Source: Bacillota bacterium (GTDB taxonomy: Bacteria > Bacillota > Peptococcia > Peptococcales > Peptococcaceae). From it: a stretch of 5,697 bases of DNA. Under the pieces are notes generated by a model. It was given only the letters and a program-made list of their open reading frames with translations, ran no database searches and had not been told where the DNA came from. The stretch covers positions 1-5,697 of the forward strand of contig JAEZVS010000141.1 of NCBI GenBank assembly GCA_023443145.1. Direction: 5' to 3'. A program made the position numbers and the translations under genes. Positions 1 to 4,761 of the stretch are shown here, in pieces; the stretch's first letter is position 1, and each line of letters opens with the position of its first letter.

Positions 1-33
1 AAAAAAAAAAAATAGACCGAAATAAAAATGGCA

Positions 34-65
34 TTGACAATAAAGGCCGTATTGTTCAATATAGT
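34..65 (+). promoter_or_regulatory. Candidate promoter upstream of the small membrane protein gene
   Basis: A perfect -35 box TTGACA (34-39) is followed 20 nt later by TATAGT (60-65), a 5/6 match to the -10 consensus. The preceding bases 1-33 are very A/T-rich, beginning with a run of twelve A, and could act as an UP element. An inverted repeat ACAATA-N7-TATTGT (37-42 and 50-55) lies across the -35 and spacer. The 20-nt spacer is longer than the usual 17, so the promoter would be weak without help or would depend on an activator that distorts DNA. No good -10 box was seen at 17 nt. A transcript from here would have a leader of about 200 nt before the gene at 276. Confidence 0.4.
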
Positions 66-135
66 TACATAATAGGTATCGAAATGCTTGCATTTTTCAA
101 ATGATGTGTGTTGGTGCGGCTTGTAAAAGAGGCTG

Positions 136-279
136 ATGAAGCGGCTGATGTATCCGTATATGGATGGGCCCAGGTTTCGTTTTCAAAGGGTCATGGCTTT
201 CAGCAAACGCCGGGTGAAAAACGGCAGAGGATACCGAAGATTTTTTGTGGACGGCAATGAGAAAGGAGCGTTTTTATGA
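136..279 (+). CDS. Candidate 47-residue basic small protein, doubtful
   Basis: An ATG at 136 opens a 47-codon frame ending at TGA 277-279. The frame overlaps the ATG of the next gene in an ATGA junction, a common arrangement in translationally coupled pairs. The predicted peptide is strongly basic, with many Arg and Lys and the segment RVKNGRGYRRFF near its end. No signal peptide, membrane segment or known motif was recognised. Purine-rich AAAGAGG at 126-132 lies only 3 nt from the ATG, which is too close for a good ribosome site. The downstream gene also has its own Shine-Dalgarno and does not need coupling. This may be a real leader peptide or a chance frame. It is listed because of the junction, at low confidence. 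Confidence 0.2.
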   Translation: MKRLMYPYMDGPRFRFQRVMAFSKRRVKNGRGYRRFFVDGNEKGAFL

Positions 280-515
280 AAAAATGTTTGACGGCGTTAA
301 ATGTGATCGGGATAGCGGCATTCTTACTTATATCTCTTTATTTCAGAGAGGCCAATGCCTATACACATGCAGCCTGGGTCTGCTTAATGGTGATTTTGGC
401 TATGGGCGCAGCCTACAGCCTGAAAACCGGTGCTCATAAAGACAGCCATGCACGTTATGTGGGTTTGGTGATCTTTTTCTTAGCCATGTCCATTTTGGGA
501 CTGCAATTGTTTTAA
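276..515 (+). CDS. Small three-helix membrane protein of unknown function
   Basis: This 79-residue protein was not recognised as a member of a named family. Three hydrophobic segments fill most of it, at about residues 4-22, 30-48 and 61-79. Short polar loops separate them: one around the REAN sequence (residues 24-27), and a basic one with GAHKDSHAR before the last helix. The protein therefore probably sits in the cytoplasmic membrane. The start at 276 is supported by an AAAGGAG ribosome site at about 261-267, with a spacer of about 8 nt, and by the MKKC start typical of membrane proteins. The gene stands alone: more than 300 bp of gene-free DNA follows and no clear terminator was seen. A candidate promoter lies at 34-65, giving a long leader. 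Coding is likely from the hydropathy pattern and ribosome site, but function is unknown. Confidence 0.75.
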   Translation: MKKCLTALNVIGIAAFLLISLYFREANAYTHAAWVCLMVILAMGAAYSLKTGAHKDSHARYVGLVIFFLAMSILGLQLF

Positions 516-732
516 GCGGTCGATATAGGCGTTTGTTCGAATCCACCGGATGTGTTACGGCAGCGGTTAAAAAAGATACATCCATGGTTTGCTGTGGATT
601 TATGCTAGGCGATCGCCTTGTTGTGATTGCCTGTCAAAGTAAACGTCGGGCATTTACAGAAGAAAAGTTAGATATGAAATGATATTTCGCATAAAAAGCG
701 AGCAATGTTTAAATTGAAAAAATAAAATAGGG
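516..732. other. Gene-free stretch before the paralogue operon
   Basis: No supported gene lies between the small membrane protein and the promoter at 733. Open frames here are short and lack ribosome sites. No U-tailed hairpin follows the stop at 515, so the upstream transcript may fade out or read through. A perfect 12-bp palindrome AGGCGATCGCCT lies at 607-618. The last 35 bases (about 700-732) are very A/T-rich and sit directly upstream of a consensus -35 box, as an UP element would. Confidence 0.6.
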
Positions 733-764
733 TTGACATACACTAAAGAAAAGTGTATTATAAT
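733..764 (+). promoter_or_regulatory. Promoter with perfect dyad in the spacer (regulated promoter of the paralogue operon)
   Basis: TTGACA (733-738) and TATAAT (759-764) are both perfect sigma-A boxes, separated by 20 nt. The spacer is almost entirely an inverted repeat, ATACACT (738-744), 7 nt, AGTGTAT (752-758), with its centre exactly midway between the boxes. Consensus boxes on an over-long spacer with a dyad between them are the known signature of MerR-family promoters, where the regulator untwists DNA to align the boxes. An alternative reading uses TATTAT (756-761) as the -10, with a standard 17-nt spacer. The dyad would then be a repressor operator overlapping the -10. Either way the promoter is probably regulated. 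No MerR gene is in this window. Confidence 0.75.
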
Positions 765-769
765 GGGAA

Positions 770-781
770 TCCTCGCGAGGA
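770..781. repeat. Perfect 12-bp palindrome near the transcription start
   Basis: TCCTCGCGAGGA reads the same on both strands and begins 6 nt after the -10 box, so it overlaps the predicted transcription start. It is much more GC-rich than its surroundings. It could be a second operator or a 5' RNA stem, and no specific binder was recognised. Confidence 0.5.
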
Positions 782-824
782 ATGGTTTCACTAAAAATAT
801 TCAGAATTTTGAAAGTGGAAGGAG

Positions 825-846
825 ACTAATTATGAACTAATTATGA
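825..846 (+). repeat. 11-bp tandem duplication spanning the translation start
   Basis: ACTAATTATGA occurs twice head to tail, at 825-835 and 836-846, each copy containing an ATG. The Shine-Dalgarno AAGGAG (819-824) lies 7 nt from the ATG in the first copy, which is ideal spacing. It lies 18 nt from the ATG in the second copy, the one that opens the real gene. With one copy removed, the gene would have a perfectly placed start, so the duplication is probably derived. Confidence 0.9.
832..840 (+). other. Micro-ORF Met-Asn-stop upstream of the secreted protein gene
   Basis: ATG AAC TAA at 832-840 is the reading frame with the best-placed Shine-Dalgarno. Its stop ends 2 nt before the ATG of the secreted protein gene at 843. 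Ribosomes binding AAGGAG should start here, add two residues and stop. The main gene would then depend on re-initiation or on poor direct initiation at long spacing. The frame arises directly from the 11-bp duplication. Whether it is translated is inference. Confidence 0.5.
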
Positions 847-1274
847 AAAAGAAGTTGATTTCGGGTATCTTGATGGTTGGTCTTGTGACAGGCGTTTGCC
901 CAGTTTGGGCTTCAAACTATGATGCACCAGAATTACCAGTGGTGGCTTCTACTGATAGACATTTCAATGGTAATAATGGAGAAGTGCGTCCGCTGTATCG
1001 TCTGGTTGAAGACAATAGTTATTCTGGCTCCTATTTTTCATTAACTCAAAAACTTTATCATAGGGATGGCACTTATGTGAATTTTTCGGTCACAAATCAC
1101 GCCAGCTATCCAGTGCGTATTGCGATCAATAATGAAGCCGTTAAAATAGTAAAGCCAGGTGCAACCAATCATGTGAGTGTAAGTATTGGACGTATGGGGA
1201 AAACTTGCAAATTTACAGCAGCGCCGCAAGGCGGAAATGTCAATATCAGTTACAAGATTGTTCAGAGACCGTAA
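843..1274 (+). CDS. Secreted beta-rich protein, paralogue of the adjacent lipoprotein
   Basis: This 143-residue protein has a typical export signal: MKKK at the N-terminus, a hydrophobic core at residues 5-18, and a signal peptidase I site after VWA (cleavage after residue 23). That leaves about 120 exported residues without a lipobox or membrane anchor. The mature part alternates short hydrophobic and polar stretches and is probably a beta-sandwich. It was not recognised as a named family. From FNGNN (residues 41-45) to the end it aligns with the C-terminal half of the next gene product with only two single-residue gaps, including SYPVRIAIN, the KPG turn and the GGNVNISY end. The gene is first in a two-gene operon, 14 nt ahead of the lipoprotein gene, under the promoter at 733-764. 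The ATG at 843 is chosen because only it gives the signal peptide, although the Shine-Dalgarno is 18 nt away owing to the tandem duplication. Confidence 0.88.
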   Translation: MKKKLISGILMVGLVTGVCPVWASNYDAPELPVVASTDRHFNGNNGEVRPLYRLVEDNSYSGSYFSLTQKLYHRDGTYVNFSVTNHASYPVRIAINNEAVKIVKPGATNHVSVSIGRMGKTCKFTAAPQGGNVNISYKIVQRP

Positions 1275-1288
1275 ACAAAGGTGATATT

Positions 1289-1849
1289 ATGAAGTCATTC
1301 CCAAAACTATTTCTAGTTGCCTTATGTGTGGCAGCTATGCTGGGGCTTGCGGCCTGCGGCCAAGAAAAGCCTGCCGAAACCTCCTCCCAACCTGCTGAAA
1401 AAAGCACTGTTGTGGAAAGCAAAGAAAAGTCGGATACGGCTGATTGGGAAGATGGCAGCGAAAAGGTTGTCAGCGATCAGGTCACAGCAGATCCGGCCGC
1501 CATTTTAGATGGTTCTGCTTTTAAAGGAAACAACGCCCGACATAGTTACGGCACGTTGACAGACTCCAGCGGATTGAGAGAAGACATCCCATTTTTAACA
1601 GATTTTAAAAATGCGAAAGATAATTATAAGTACATTGTATTCGTTGTGCGCAACAACGACAAACAATATCCGCTGATGTTCCGCATCAATCAACATCGGG
1701 TGGACGGGCTTCAGCCGGGAGAAACCAAGCAACTGACGTTGGAACTGAAAGATAAGGTGGAAAAAAACTATCTCTTTAACATCGGACCGGATGCCGGTGA
1801 CCTCAACGCCACCTATGCGGTGTATTCCACCAACGATTTGCCCACATAA
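1289..1849 (+). CDS. Surface lipoprotein, paralogue of the upstream secreted protein
   Basis: This 186-residue protein begins with a lipoprotein signal peptide: Lys at residues 2 and 6, a hydrophobic core, and the lipobox LAAC ending at Cys23, the predicted lipid-attachment site. A polar tether rich in Glu, Lys, Ser, Thr and Pro (about residues 24-65) follows. The C-terminal domain starts at FKGNN (residues 78-82). It matches the upstream secreted protein over about 105 residues, with shared YP...RIN, PG.T and G.LN..Y positions. The protein should sit on the outer face of the membrane, and its ligand or enzyme activity is unknown. The start at 1289 is chosen over an in-frame ATG at 1205 because it gives the signal peptide at the N-terminus and follows AAAGGTG at 1278-1284. 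It ends the operon, 3 bp before a strong terminator. Confidence 0.9.
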   Translation: MKSFPKLFLVALCVAAMLGLAACGQEKPAETSSQPAEKSTVVESKEKSDTADWEDGSEKVVSDQVTADPAAILDGSAFKGNNARHSYGTLTDSSGLREDIPFLTDFKNAKDNYKYIVFVVRNNDKQYPLMFRINQHRVDGLQPGETKQLTLELKDKVEKNYLFNIGPDAGDLNATYAVYSTNDLPT

Positions 1850-1851
1850 AT

Positions 1852-1886
1852 AAAAGACGCAAGGCGTGATGCCTTGCGTCTTTTTT
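1852..1886. terminator. Bidirectional intrinsic terminator
   Basis: A perfect 14-bp stem pairs 1852-1865 with 1871-1884 around a 5-nt loop (GTGAT), and T continues to 1886. It follows the lipoprotein stop by 2 nt. On the minus strand the same hairpin is followed by an A/T-rich TTTTATTTA tail, so it can also end transcription of the convergent regulator gene. Confidence 0.92.
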
Positions 1887-1910
1887 GGTGGCAGGTGCGC
1901 CAAAGGGATG

Positions 1911-1924
1911 CCGGCGGCCGCCGG
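1911..1924. repeat. 14-bp GC-only perfect palindrome beside the truncated regulator end
   Basis: CCGGCGGCCGCCGG is a perfect palindrome made only of G and C. It lies 3 bp beyond the stop codon of the regulator gene and before the shared terminator. It could add an RNA stem to the transcript end or mark a deletion junction. No family was recognised. Confidence 0.5.
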
Positions 1925-1927
1925 ATT

Positions 1928-3070
1928 TTACGTGGTGTGCGGCTCTTTGCTATCGCGCCCAAGGGCTTTGCGTTTGGCGCGGCGCACGCGGTTGATGTGG
2001 CGTTCAAAATCGCCGCCGTTGATGAGCTCGGCCAACAGATATTGCTCAAAGGTGGGCACGGTGCACGAATAAAAACCGCAGCGTTCCTCAAAGAGCGCCA
2101 CCAGTGAAGGGGGAAGCACCATATACCCGGCCCGAAGGGCGGGGGAGATGGTTTGGGAAAACGTGTTCAAGTAGATGACGTTCTGCCCTCGGGAAAGGGC
2201 ATAGAGCGTCTCTGCCGGTTTGGATGAAATGGTAAACTCCGATTCAAAGTCGTCTTCAATGATGAAGCGTCGGCCTGTTTCCGCCCAGCGCAAATATTCA
2301 AAGCGCTTGGAAGCGGTGGCGGTGACGCCGGTGGGATAGCTGCGGTATGGCGAAATGTGCAAGACCGACGCTTTGGTTCTTTCCAAGGCCGGGCTTTGGA
2401 TGCCTTCTTCCCCCAACGGCAACAGATCGCAGGATGCCCCGGCCGCACGATAAATTTGTTCAATTTTTTCGTAAGAGGGCGATTCCAGCGCATAAGTCAC
2501 CTGCCGGCCCAATAGGGCCACAATGACGCTGTACAAATACTCGGTGCCTGCTCCAATGACAATCTGATCTATATCGGCGTGAATCTTTCGATTGCGCGCC
2601 AGATAGTGGCGAAGGGCTTCGCGCAAGAGGTCCACGCCCTGATTGGGCGATTTTTCTACGATTTTATCACCATATTCACTCATTACGCGGCGCATGGTTT
2701 TGCACAGCACCGAAAAAGGAAAAGCGTGTCCGGCAGCGGAGGGGCGTGGTGTCAAATGGGATGACGGCTGTTCCGTTGAGAGCGGAGGATGGGCATCGCT
2801 GCGGGCAAAGCCGTCGGCCGGTTTAAAGATGACGTAAAAACCGCTGCGTTCACGACTTTCCACATAGCCTTCATCCACCAGAAGCGCATAAGCGTGGGCC
2901 ACGGTGATGACGCTGACATTGGCTTCGTCGGCTAAGGTGCGTTTGGAGGGCAGACGGCTGCCATAAGGATAAACCTCTGAAACAATATCTTGGCGCAGGC
3001 GCTCATAAAGTTTTATGTACAAGGGCGAGTGGCCGGAATGGTCATAAGCGGGGCTATTTTGGTTATACAT
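1928..3070 (-). CDS. pdxR: PdxR-like MocR-family regulator, C-terminally short and lacking the PLP lysine
   Basis: This 380-residue protein joins an N-terminal GntR-type winged helix (about residues 16-82, with RLPSKRTLADEANVS and GYVESRERSGFYV) to a fold-type I aminotransferase-like domain from about 118. Family landmarks are visible: NQGVDLLREAL (143-153), SPSYE (197-201), SYPTGVT (244-250) and EDDFESEF (272-279). MocR regulators normally hold PLP on a Lys in a GTFSK motif. Here the motif is NTFSQ, with Gln306 in that position (codon at 2153-2155). The protein ends just after HINRVRRAKRKAL, whereas family members of about 450-480 residues continue for roughly another 90-100. Neither other minus-strand frame nor the 40 bp before the terminator encodes the missing part. 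Divergence from pdxS-pdxT indicates a PdxR role in controlling vitamin B6 synthesis. Its ribosome site AGGAG is at 3075-3079. The family is certain and the role is inferred. Confidence 0.88.
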   Translation of the reverse strand: MYNQNSPAYDHSGHSPLYIKLYERLRQDIVSEVYPYGSRLPSKRTLADEANVSVITVAHAYALLVDEGYVESRERSGFYVIFKPADGFARSDAHPPLSTEQPSSHLTPRPSAAGHAFPFSVLCKTMRRVMSEYGDKIVEKSPNQGVDLLREALRHYLARNRKIHADIDQIVIGAGTEYLYSVIVALLGRQVTYALESPSYEKIEQIYRAAGASCDLLPLGEEGIQSPALERTKASVLHISPYRSYPTGVTATASKRFEYLRWAETGRRFIIEDDFESEFTISSKPAETLYALSRGQNVIYLNTFSQTISPALRAGYMVLPPSLVALFEERCGFYSCTVPTFEQYLLAELINGGDFERHINRVRRAKRKALGRDSKEPHTT

Positions 3071-3077
3071 AATTCTC

Positions 3078-3098
3078 CTATTTTGGCTATTTAAATAG
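3078..3098. promoter_or_regulatory. Candidate operator: CTATTT repeats in the pdxR-pdxS intergenic region
   Basis: CTATTT occurs at 3078-3083 and again at 3087-3092, one 9-bp step apart. The second copy forms a perfect 12-bp palindrome CTATTTAAATAG (3087-3098) with the inverted AAATAG. The palindrome overlaps the suggested -35 of the pdxS promoter and falls in the pdxR leader, a position suited to control of both genes by one regulator. MocR proteins are known to bind direct or inverted repeats in such divergent regions. Binding by this PdxR is inference. Confidence 0.4.
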
Positions 3099-3118
3099 AG
3101 TCACATTCATTTTACAAT
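3090..3118 (+). promoter_or_regulatory. Predicted pdxS-pdxT promoter
   Basis: TTTAAA (3090-3095) and TACAAT (3113-3118) are separated by 17 nt and match the -35 and -10 consensus at 4/6 and 5/6. Transcription would start near 3125, about 25 nt before the pdxS start codon. The weak -35 overlaps the CTATTTAAATAG palindrome, which would fit activator-dependent expression. Confidence 0.5.
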
Positions 3119-3137
3119 AAGGCCATCTTAAATACAA
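3109..3137 (-). promoter_or_regulatory. Predicted pdxR promoter, overlapping the pdxS promoter
   Basis: On the minus strand, TTGTAT (3137-3132) and TAAAAT (3114-3109) are 17 nt apart. The -10 matches 5/6 and the -35 only 3/6. Its -10 overlaps that of the predicted pdxS promoter by 2 bp, so the two promoters would exclude each other. Confidence 0.35.
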
Positions 3138-3148
3138 GGAGGATCATC

Positions 3149-4024
3149 ATGCAGGAAAACAGATACGAACTCAACAAAAACCTTGCTCAAATGCTCAAAG
3201 GGGGCGTCATCATGGACGTCACCACGCCGGAACAGGCTAAAATTGCAGAAAGCGCCGGCGCCTGTGCCGTCATGGCGCTGGAGCGCATTCCCGCCGATAT
3301 TCGCGCCGCCGGGGGTGTCTCCCGTATGAGCGATCCCAAGATGATCCGCGGCATTCAAGAAGCGGTGTCCATTCCCGTGATGGCCAAATGCCGCCTGGGC
3401 CATTTTGTGGAAGCGCAAATTCTGGAAGCCATTGAAATTGACTATATTGACGAATCGGAAGTGCTTTCCCCGGCGGATGACACCTATCACATCGATAAAA
3501 CCCAATTCCGTGTGCCTTTTGTGTGCGGCGCGCGCGACTTGGGTGAAGCGCTTCGCCGCATTCAGGAAGGGGCAGCCATGATTCGCACCAAAGGGGAACC
3601 CGGCACCGGAGATGTGGTGCAGGCGGTGCGCCATATGCGCATGATGCAGGGAGAAATCCGCCGTCTGGCGGCCATGGCCGAAGACGAACTCTTTGAAGCG
3701 GCCAAAACCCTGCAAGTGCCTTATGAGCTGGTGCGCTATGTGCATGAAAACAAAAAACTGCCGGTGGTCAATTTTGCGGCCGGCGGCGTCGCCACCCCGG
3801 CCGATGCGGCGTTGATGATGCAGTTGGGGGCAGAAGGGGTCTTTGTGGGCTCAGGTATTTTTAAATCGGGCAATCCGGAAAAGCGGGCGCAAGCCATCGT
3901 AAAAGCCGTCACCAACTTTACGGATGCCCGTATGTTGGCCGAACTTTCGGAAGACCTGGGCGAAGCCATGGTGGGCATTAACGAAGATGAAATTGCCCTT
4001 TTGATGGCAGAGCGGGGCAAATAA
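3149..4024 (+). CDS. pdxS: Pyridoxal 5'-phosphate synthase, synthase subunit PdxS (Pdx1)
   Basis: PdxS is the lyase-type TIM-barrel subunit that builds pyridoxal 5'-phosphate from ribose 5-phosphate, glyceraldehyde 3-phosphate and ammonia supplied by PdxT. The 291-residue length is normal. Active-site positions are intact: Asp23 in [10 protein letters not shown], the Schiff-base Lys80 in [12 protein letters not shown], and Lys148 in [10 protein letters not shown]. The phosphate-site segments [12 protein letters not shown] (209-220) and [11 protein letters not shown] (230-240) are also present. Cys81 and Leu83 replace the more common Ala and Ile beside the catalytic Lys and are unlikely to matter. 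Known PdxS forms a cytoplasmic dodecamer decorated by PdxT. A strong AAGGAGG (3136-3142) lies 6 nt before the ATG. The gene is first in an operon with pdxT and diverges from the regulator gene. Confidence 0.98.
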   Translation: MQENRYELNKNLAQMLKGGVIMDVTTPEQAKIAESAGACAVMALERIPADIRAAGGVSRMSDPKMIRGIQEAVSIPVMAKCRLGHFVEAQILEAIEIDYIDESEVLSPADDTYHIDKTQFRVPFVCGARDLGEALRRIQEGAAMIRTKGEPGTGDVVQAVRHMRMMQGEIRRLAAMAEDELFEAAKTLQVPYELVRYVHENKKLPVVNFAAGGVATPADAALMMQLGAEGVFVGSGIFKSGNPEKRAQAIVKAVTNFTDARMLAELSEDLGEAMVGINEDEIALLMAERGK

Positions 4025-4623
4025 TGAAAATCGCCGTACTGGCCTTGCAAGGGGCTTTTATTGAACACGTGCACATGCTGCGGCGTTTGGGCGCAGACAC
4101 AATGGAAATCCGCCAACAGGATGATTTGCATATACCCTTTGACGGACTGGTCATTCCCGGAGGGGAAAGCACGGTTCAAGGCAAGCTGCTGCGGGAACTG
4201 GGTCTTTTTACACCGTTGCAGTCGCGCATTCGGAAAGGGCTTCCTGTTTTCGGCACCTGCGCCGGGCTGTTGCTCCTGGCGCAACAGATTGAAGGAGAAA
4301 ACAGCGTCCATTTGGGCACCATGTCCATCACCGCCCGGCGCAACGCTTATGGCCGCCAACTGGGCAGCTTTTTTACGGAAGCGCCGTTTGGCGATGTGGG
4401 CACCATTCCCATGACGTTTATTCGCGCACCGTATATTTCATCTGTGACAGAAGGGGTGGATGTGTTGGCGACGGTGGATGGCCATATGGTTGCCGCACGT
4501 GAGAAAAATCAACTGGCCATTTCCTTTCATCCCGAATTAAATGACCACACCGGCATCCATCGCTATTTTCTGGAGATGGTGGCGCAGCATAAGCAAAAGG
4601 TTGAAGCGCCGACGGTTGTATAA
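4024..4623 (+). CDS. pdxT: Pyridoxal 5'-phosphate synthase, glutaminase subunit PdxT (Pdx2)
   Basis: PdxT is a class I glutamine amidotransferase that hydrolyses glutamine and channels the ammonia into PdxS. At 199 residues it has the usual length. The glutaminase triad is visible: the nucleophile Cys79 in GTCAGLLLL, and His169 and Glu171 in SFHPEL. The family motifs GGEST (47-51) and RRNAYGRQ (105-112) are present too. The start codon overlaps the pdxS stop by one base (TAATG), and there is no strong ribosome site of its own. Translation is therefore probably coupled, which keeps the two subunits near the 1:1 ratio of the known complex. The protein is cytoplasmic. A hairpin follows 13 bp after the stop codon. 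Confidence 0.98.
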   Translation: MKIAVLALQGAFIEHVHMLRRLGADTMEIRQQDDLHIPFDGLVIPGGESTVQGKLLRELGLFTPLQSRIRKGLPVFGTCAGLLLLAQQIEGENSVHLGTMSITARRNAYGRQLGSFFTEAPFGDVGTIPMTFIRAPYISSVTEGVDVLATVDGHMVAAREKNQLAISFHPELNDHTGIHRYFLEMVAQHKQKVEAPTVV

Positions 4624-4635
4624 CTGTTTATATCG

Positions 4636-4663
4636 TGCCCCATGGTAAGGAATCCATGGGGCA
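4636..4663 (+). terminator. Hairpin after pdxT, weak or U-less terminator
   Basis: A perfect 10-bp stem, TGCCCCATGG (4636-4645) with CCATGGGGCA (4654-4663), closes an 8-nt loop. No T-run follows, so it is not a textbook intrinsic terminator. It may slow polymerase, protect the 3' end of the pdxST transcript, or be a processing site. Confidence 0.5.
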
Positions 4664-4702
4664 TATGTCATAAATAAGCGGCATCGGTCGCTTCGCCATT
4701 CT

Positions 4703-4729
4703 TTGTCACTGCTGTTTTTATGTTATAAT
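4703..4729 (+). promoter_or_regulatory. Promoter of the PH-like membrane protein gene
   Basis: TGTTATAAT at 4721-4729 is a perfect extended -10 (TGnTATAAT). TTGTCA at 4703-4708 matches the -35 at 5/6 but with a short 15-nt spacer, which an extended -10 can tolerate. The gene start follows about 33 nt downstream. Confidence 0.65.
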
Positions 4730-4761
4730 GATAAGAAAACGATGCAGGTCAAAGGAGGGAG

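Noticed and set aside
131..150. Repeated GGCTGATG with a 12-nt period
   Set aside because: There are only two short, imperfect units, which is too little to support a repeat array or regulatory element.
400..585. 61-residue minus-strand frame over the end of the small membrane protein gene
   Set aside because: It is antisense to a better supported gene and lacks hydrophobic segments, motifs or a clear ribosome site.
607..618. Palindrome AGGCGATCGCCT, reminiscent of the cyanobacterial HIP1 element
   Set aside because: It is a single copy in this window and the genes are not cyanobacterial, so the resemblance is probably chance.
584..682. 32-residue plus-strand frame in the gene-free stretch
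   Set aside because: No Shine-Dalgarno precedes its ATG, no motif is visible, and its length is expected by chance.
1205..1288. Longer N-terminus for the lipoprotein starting at ATG 1205
   Set aside because: It would bury the signal peptide and lipobox behind 28 residues and overlap the secreted protein gene. The start at 1289 has a ribosome site and gives a normal lipoprotein leader.
3388..3393. Cys81 next to the catalytic Lys of PdxS as a possible altered active site
   Set aside because: The neighbouring position varies among PdxS proteins, and all catalytic residues are present.
3128..3745. Long minus-strand frame of 205 codons opposite pdxS
   Set aside because: It is antisense to an unmistakable pdxS. 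Its His/Gly/Phe-rich composition is typical of a shadow frame, and no ribosome site was seen.
3736..4359. Minus-strand frame of 207 codons opposite the pdxS-pdxT junction
   Set aside because: It spans two conserved genes in antisense and shows no recognisable motif, so it is a shadow of the coding bias.
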